Shown: positions 62,842 to 64,000 of the stretch, one piece after another
Layout: each line of letters starts with the position of its first letter
Numbering within the stretch: the stretch's first letter is position 1
Source of the DNA: JASHUC01 sp035504015
GTDB taxonomy: Bacteria; Pseudomonadota; Gammaproteobacteria; Steroidobacterales; Steroidobacteraceae
Assembly: GCA_035504015.1 (NCBI GenBank)
Contig: DATJSR010000017.1
Coordinates: 15,633 to 79,632, forward strand
Direction of reading: 5' to 3'
DNA: 64,000 nt
The notes under the pieces: generated by a model
The model's database searches: none
The model's input: only the letters and a program-made list of their open reading frames with translations
What the model was told of the DNA's origin: nothing
Translations under genes and position numbers: made by a program

Positions 62842-63600
62842 ATGCGAGCACTGCGCTTGTCTTCCGCGCTCCTGTGCCTGCTGCCGCTGCTGGCGTGGGC
62901 CGACGACTCGCCCCCGCCGCCCCAGGGCGTGTGGAGCGGCAAGGGACAGCTGGGATTTTTCTCCTCGCAGGGCAACGCGCAAGCCGAGTCGGCGAATGCC
63001 GCTCTCGATATGTCCCTGCTCGAGGACCCGTGGAAGCACAGCTTTCACCTGGAGTTCCTCTACGGCAAGAGCGCCGACGTGGTCGCCGCCGAGCGCTACC
63101 TCGGACGCTGGGAGAGCGACTACAACCTCTCCGACCGCGTCTATACCTTCGGCGCGCTGCGTTACGAGCACGACCTGTTCAGCGGTTTTGATTTTCAGGC
63201 GAGCGGCACCGCCGGTGTCGGCTACAAGATCTTCGACACCAAGACCATCAAACTGAGCTTTCAGGTGGGTGCGGGCTATCTGGAGGAGCGCCCGGAAGTG
63301 GTGACACAGATGGGCACCTTCTACGCACGCACCATGCTGCCGTCGACCGGCAATGCCGTGGCCACCGCCGGACTCAACTATTCTCAGCAGCTGACTTCGA
63401 CGACGACGCTCGCCGACACCTTTCTGGTGGAGGCCGGCGCCGATAACTCACTGCTGACCGATACGCTCTCGCTCACCGTGAAGATGTCCACCAAGCTCGC
63501 GCTCAGTCTCGCCTACAACCTTCAGGACAACACCAAGCCGCCAGCAGGCGTCAAGAGCATCGATTCCACCGAGACGCTGAACCTCGTCTACGCCTTCTGA
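62842..63600 (+). CDS. DUF481 outer-membrane protein
   Basis: A 252-residue predicted beta-barrel. It has a signal peptide (MRALRLSSALLCLLPLLAWA), then WSGKGQLGFFSSQGNAQAES near 31-50, typical of DUF481 (salt-induced outer membrane protein YdiY type). Alternating amphipathic strands follow, and the C-terminus is ETLNLVYAF, a good outer-membrane terminal signal. Function within the family is unknown. The ATG follows a GAGAG purine site at about 9 nt. Confidence 0.88.
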   Translation: MRALRLSSALLCLLPLLAWADDSPPPPQGVWSGKGQLGFFSSQGNAQAESANAALDMSLLEDPWKHSFHLEFLYGKSADVVAAERYLGRWESDYNLSDRVYTFGALRYEHDLFSGFDFQASGTAGVGYKIFDTKTIKLSFQVGAGYLEERPEVVTQMGTFYARTMLPSTGNAVATAGLNYSQQLTSTTTLADTFLVEAGADNSLLTDTLSLTVKMSTKLALSLAYNLQDNTKPPAGVKSIDSTETLNLVYAF

Positions 63601-63665
63601 CGCGGCGCGTCTCTTGCGGGCCGATGCCCACCCAGGCAGCGCCTTGGTCGGCGGAGGGGACGGCG

Positions 63666-64000
63666 GTGAAGCAGGACAAGCTCAGGACGTACCGACGGAA
63701 GCGCGATTTCGGCCGCACGTCAGAGCCCGAGGGCTCGGCGACCGTGAAGCCCTCGGCGCAGCTGCGCTTCGTCATCCAGAAGCACGCCGCGCGCCGTTTG
63801 CATTACGACCTGCGTCTCGAGCTCGATGGGGTGTTCAAATCCTGGGCCGTGACACGCGAGCCCTCGCTCGATCCCAGCATCAAGCGCCTCGCGGTGGAGG
63901 TGGAGGACCACCCCCTCGACTATGGCGACTTCGAGGGCACCATTCCGCAAGGTCAGTACGGCGGCGGTACCGTGCAACTGTGGGACCGCGGCTTCTGGGC
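63666..64000 (+). CDS. ligD: DNA ligase D-type 3'-phosphoesterase domain, 3' end outside window
   Basis: Start of a LigD protein or a stand-alone phosphoesterase of bacterial non-homologous end joining. The 111 visible residues have YRRKRDFGRTSEPEG near 9-23, FVIQKHAARRLHYDLRLELDGV near 38-59 (catalytic His/Asp region), DHPLDYGDFEGTIPQGQYGGG near 82-102, all standard for the LigD PE domain. The GTG start has a GGAGGGGA ribosome site 6 nt upstream; an in-frame ATG at 63624 lacks one. Whether ligase and polymerase domains follow, and whether ku is present, cannot be seen. Confidence 0.92.
   Translation, partial: MKQDKLRTYRRKRDFGRTSEPEGSATVKPSAQLRFVIQKHAARRLHYDLRLELDGVFKSWAVTREPSLDPSIKRLAVEVEDHPLDYGDFEGTIPQGQYGGGTVQLWDRGFW

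Overview
The window is dense, very GC-rich bacterial chromosome (about 50 protein genes, short intergenic gaps, many start/stop overlaps, frequent GTG and occasional TTG starts). The gene content (ProBA, TypA, TesB, YceH-type and acidic DUF6763-type proteins, AsmA, DUF481 outer-membrane protein, type II NADH dehydrogenase, two GGDEF-EAL proteins) fits a Gram-negative gammaproteobacterium with Nevskiales/Steroidobacter/Xanthomonad-like flavour; that placement is inference from families, not a measured phylogeny. I see no rRNA, tRNA, CRISPR array, insertion sequence, phage or integrase. The region reads as core chromosome, with a few accessory-looking pieces.

Layout. 1-4.3 kb: the 3' part of a PAS-GGDEF-EAL regulator, fructokinase (mak), a DUF3237 protein and an SDR oxidoreductase with a signal-like N-terminus. 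4.4-10 kb: a multi-PAS hybrid histidine kinase divergent from an AsmA-family protein. 10.1-12.8 kb: a minus-strand operon of MarR regulator, REC-linked class III nucleotide cyclase, and NYN/OST-HTH protein. 13.1-15.3 kb: FAH-family hydrolase, SnoaL-like protein, folE. 15.4-24.6 kb: outer-membrane D15-type protein, a TatT-like repeat protein, typA, a GH100/debranching-like glycosidase, a flavin/PNPOx protein, ndh and an ABC exporter.

24.6-39.3 kb is a single seven-gene minus-strand operon: glgB, glgE, treS-maltokinase fusion, glgX(treX), treZ, treY and a small membrane protein, with all junctions between -11 and +11 bp. It encodes a complete loop: trehalose to maltose (TreS), maltose 1-phosphate (maltokinase), linear glucan (GlgE), branched glucan (GlgB), debranched glucan (GlgX), maltooligosyltrehalose (TreY), trehalose (TreZ).

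39.4-55.4 kb: GlpQ-like phosphodiesterase, YceH, a membrane GGDEF-EAL protein, a small Cys-motif protein preceded by a 9-codon leader frame, ferredoxin-NADP reductase, TesB, a CpcT/CpeT-like protein, a lipoprotein-like alpha/beta hydrolase coupled to a GlcD-type FAD oxidase, a Crp/Fnr regulator, an acidic protein plus VIT-family transporter pair, and proB-proA.

55.4-61.6 kb is a molybdenum-cofactor operon (moeA, moaA, moaC, mobA-moaD fusion, moaE-moeB-rhodanese fusion, TPR protein). The two fusions put sulfur-carrier, nucleotidyltransferase, MPT-synthase large subunit, activating enzyme and sulfurtransferase on two polypeptides; this is the most unusual system in the window. 61.7-64 kb: small periplasmic protein, tag, DUF481 protein and the start of a ligD-type gene that runs off the end.
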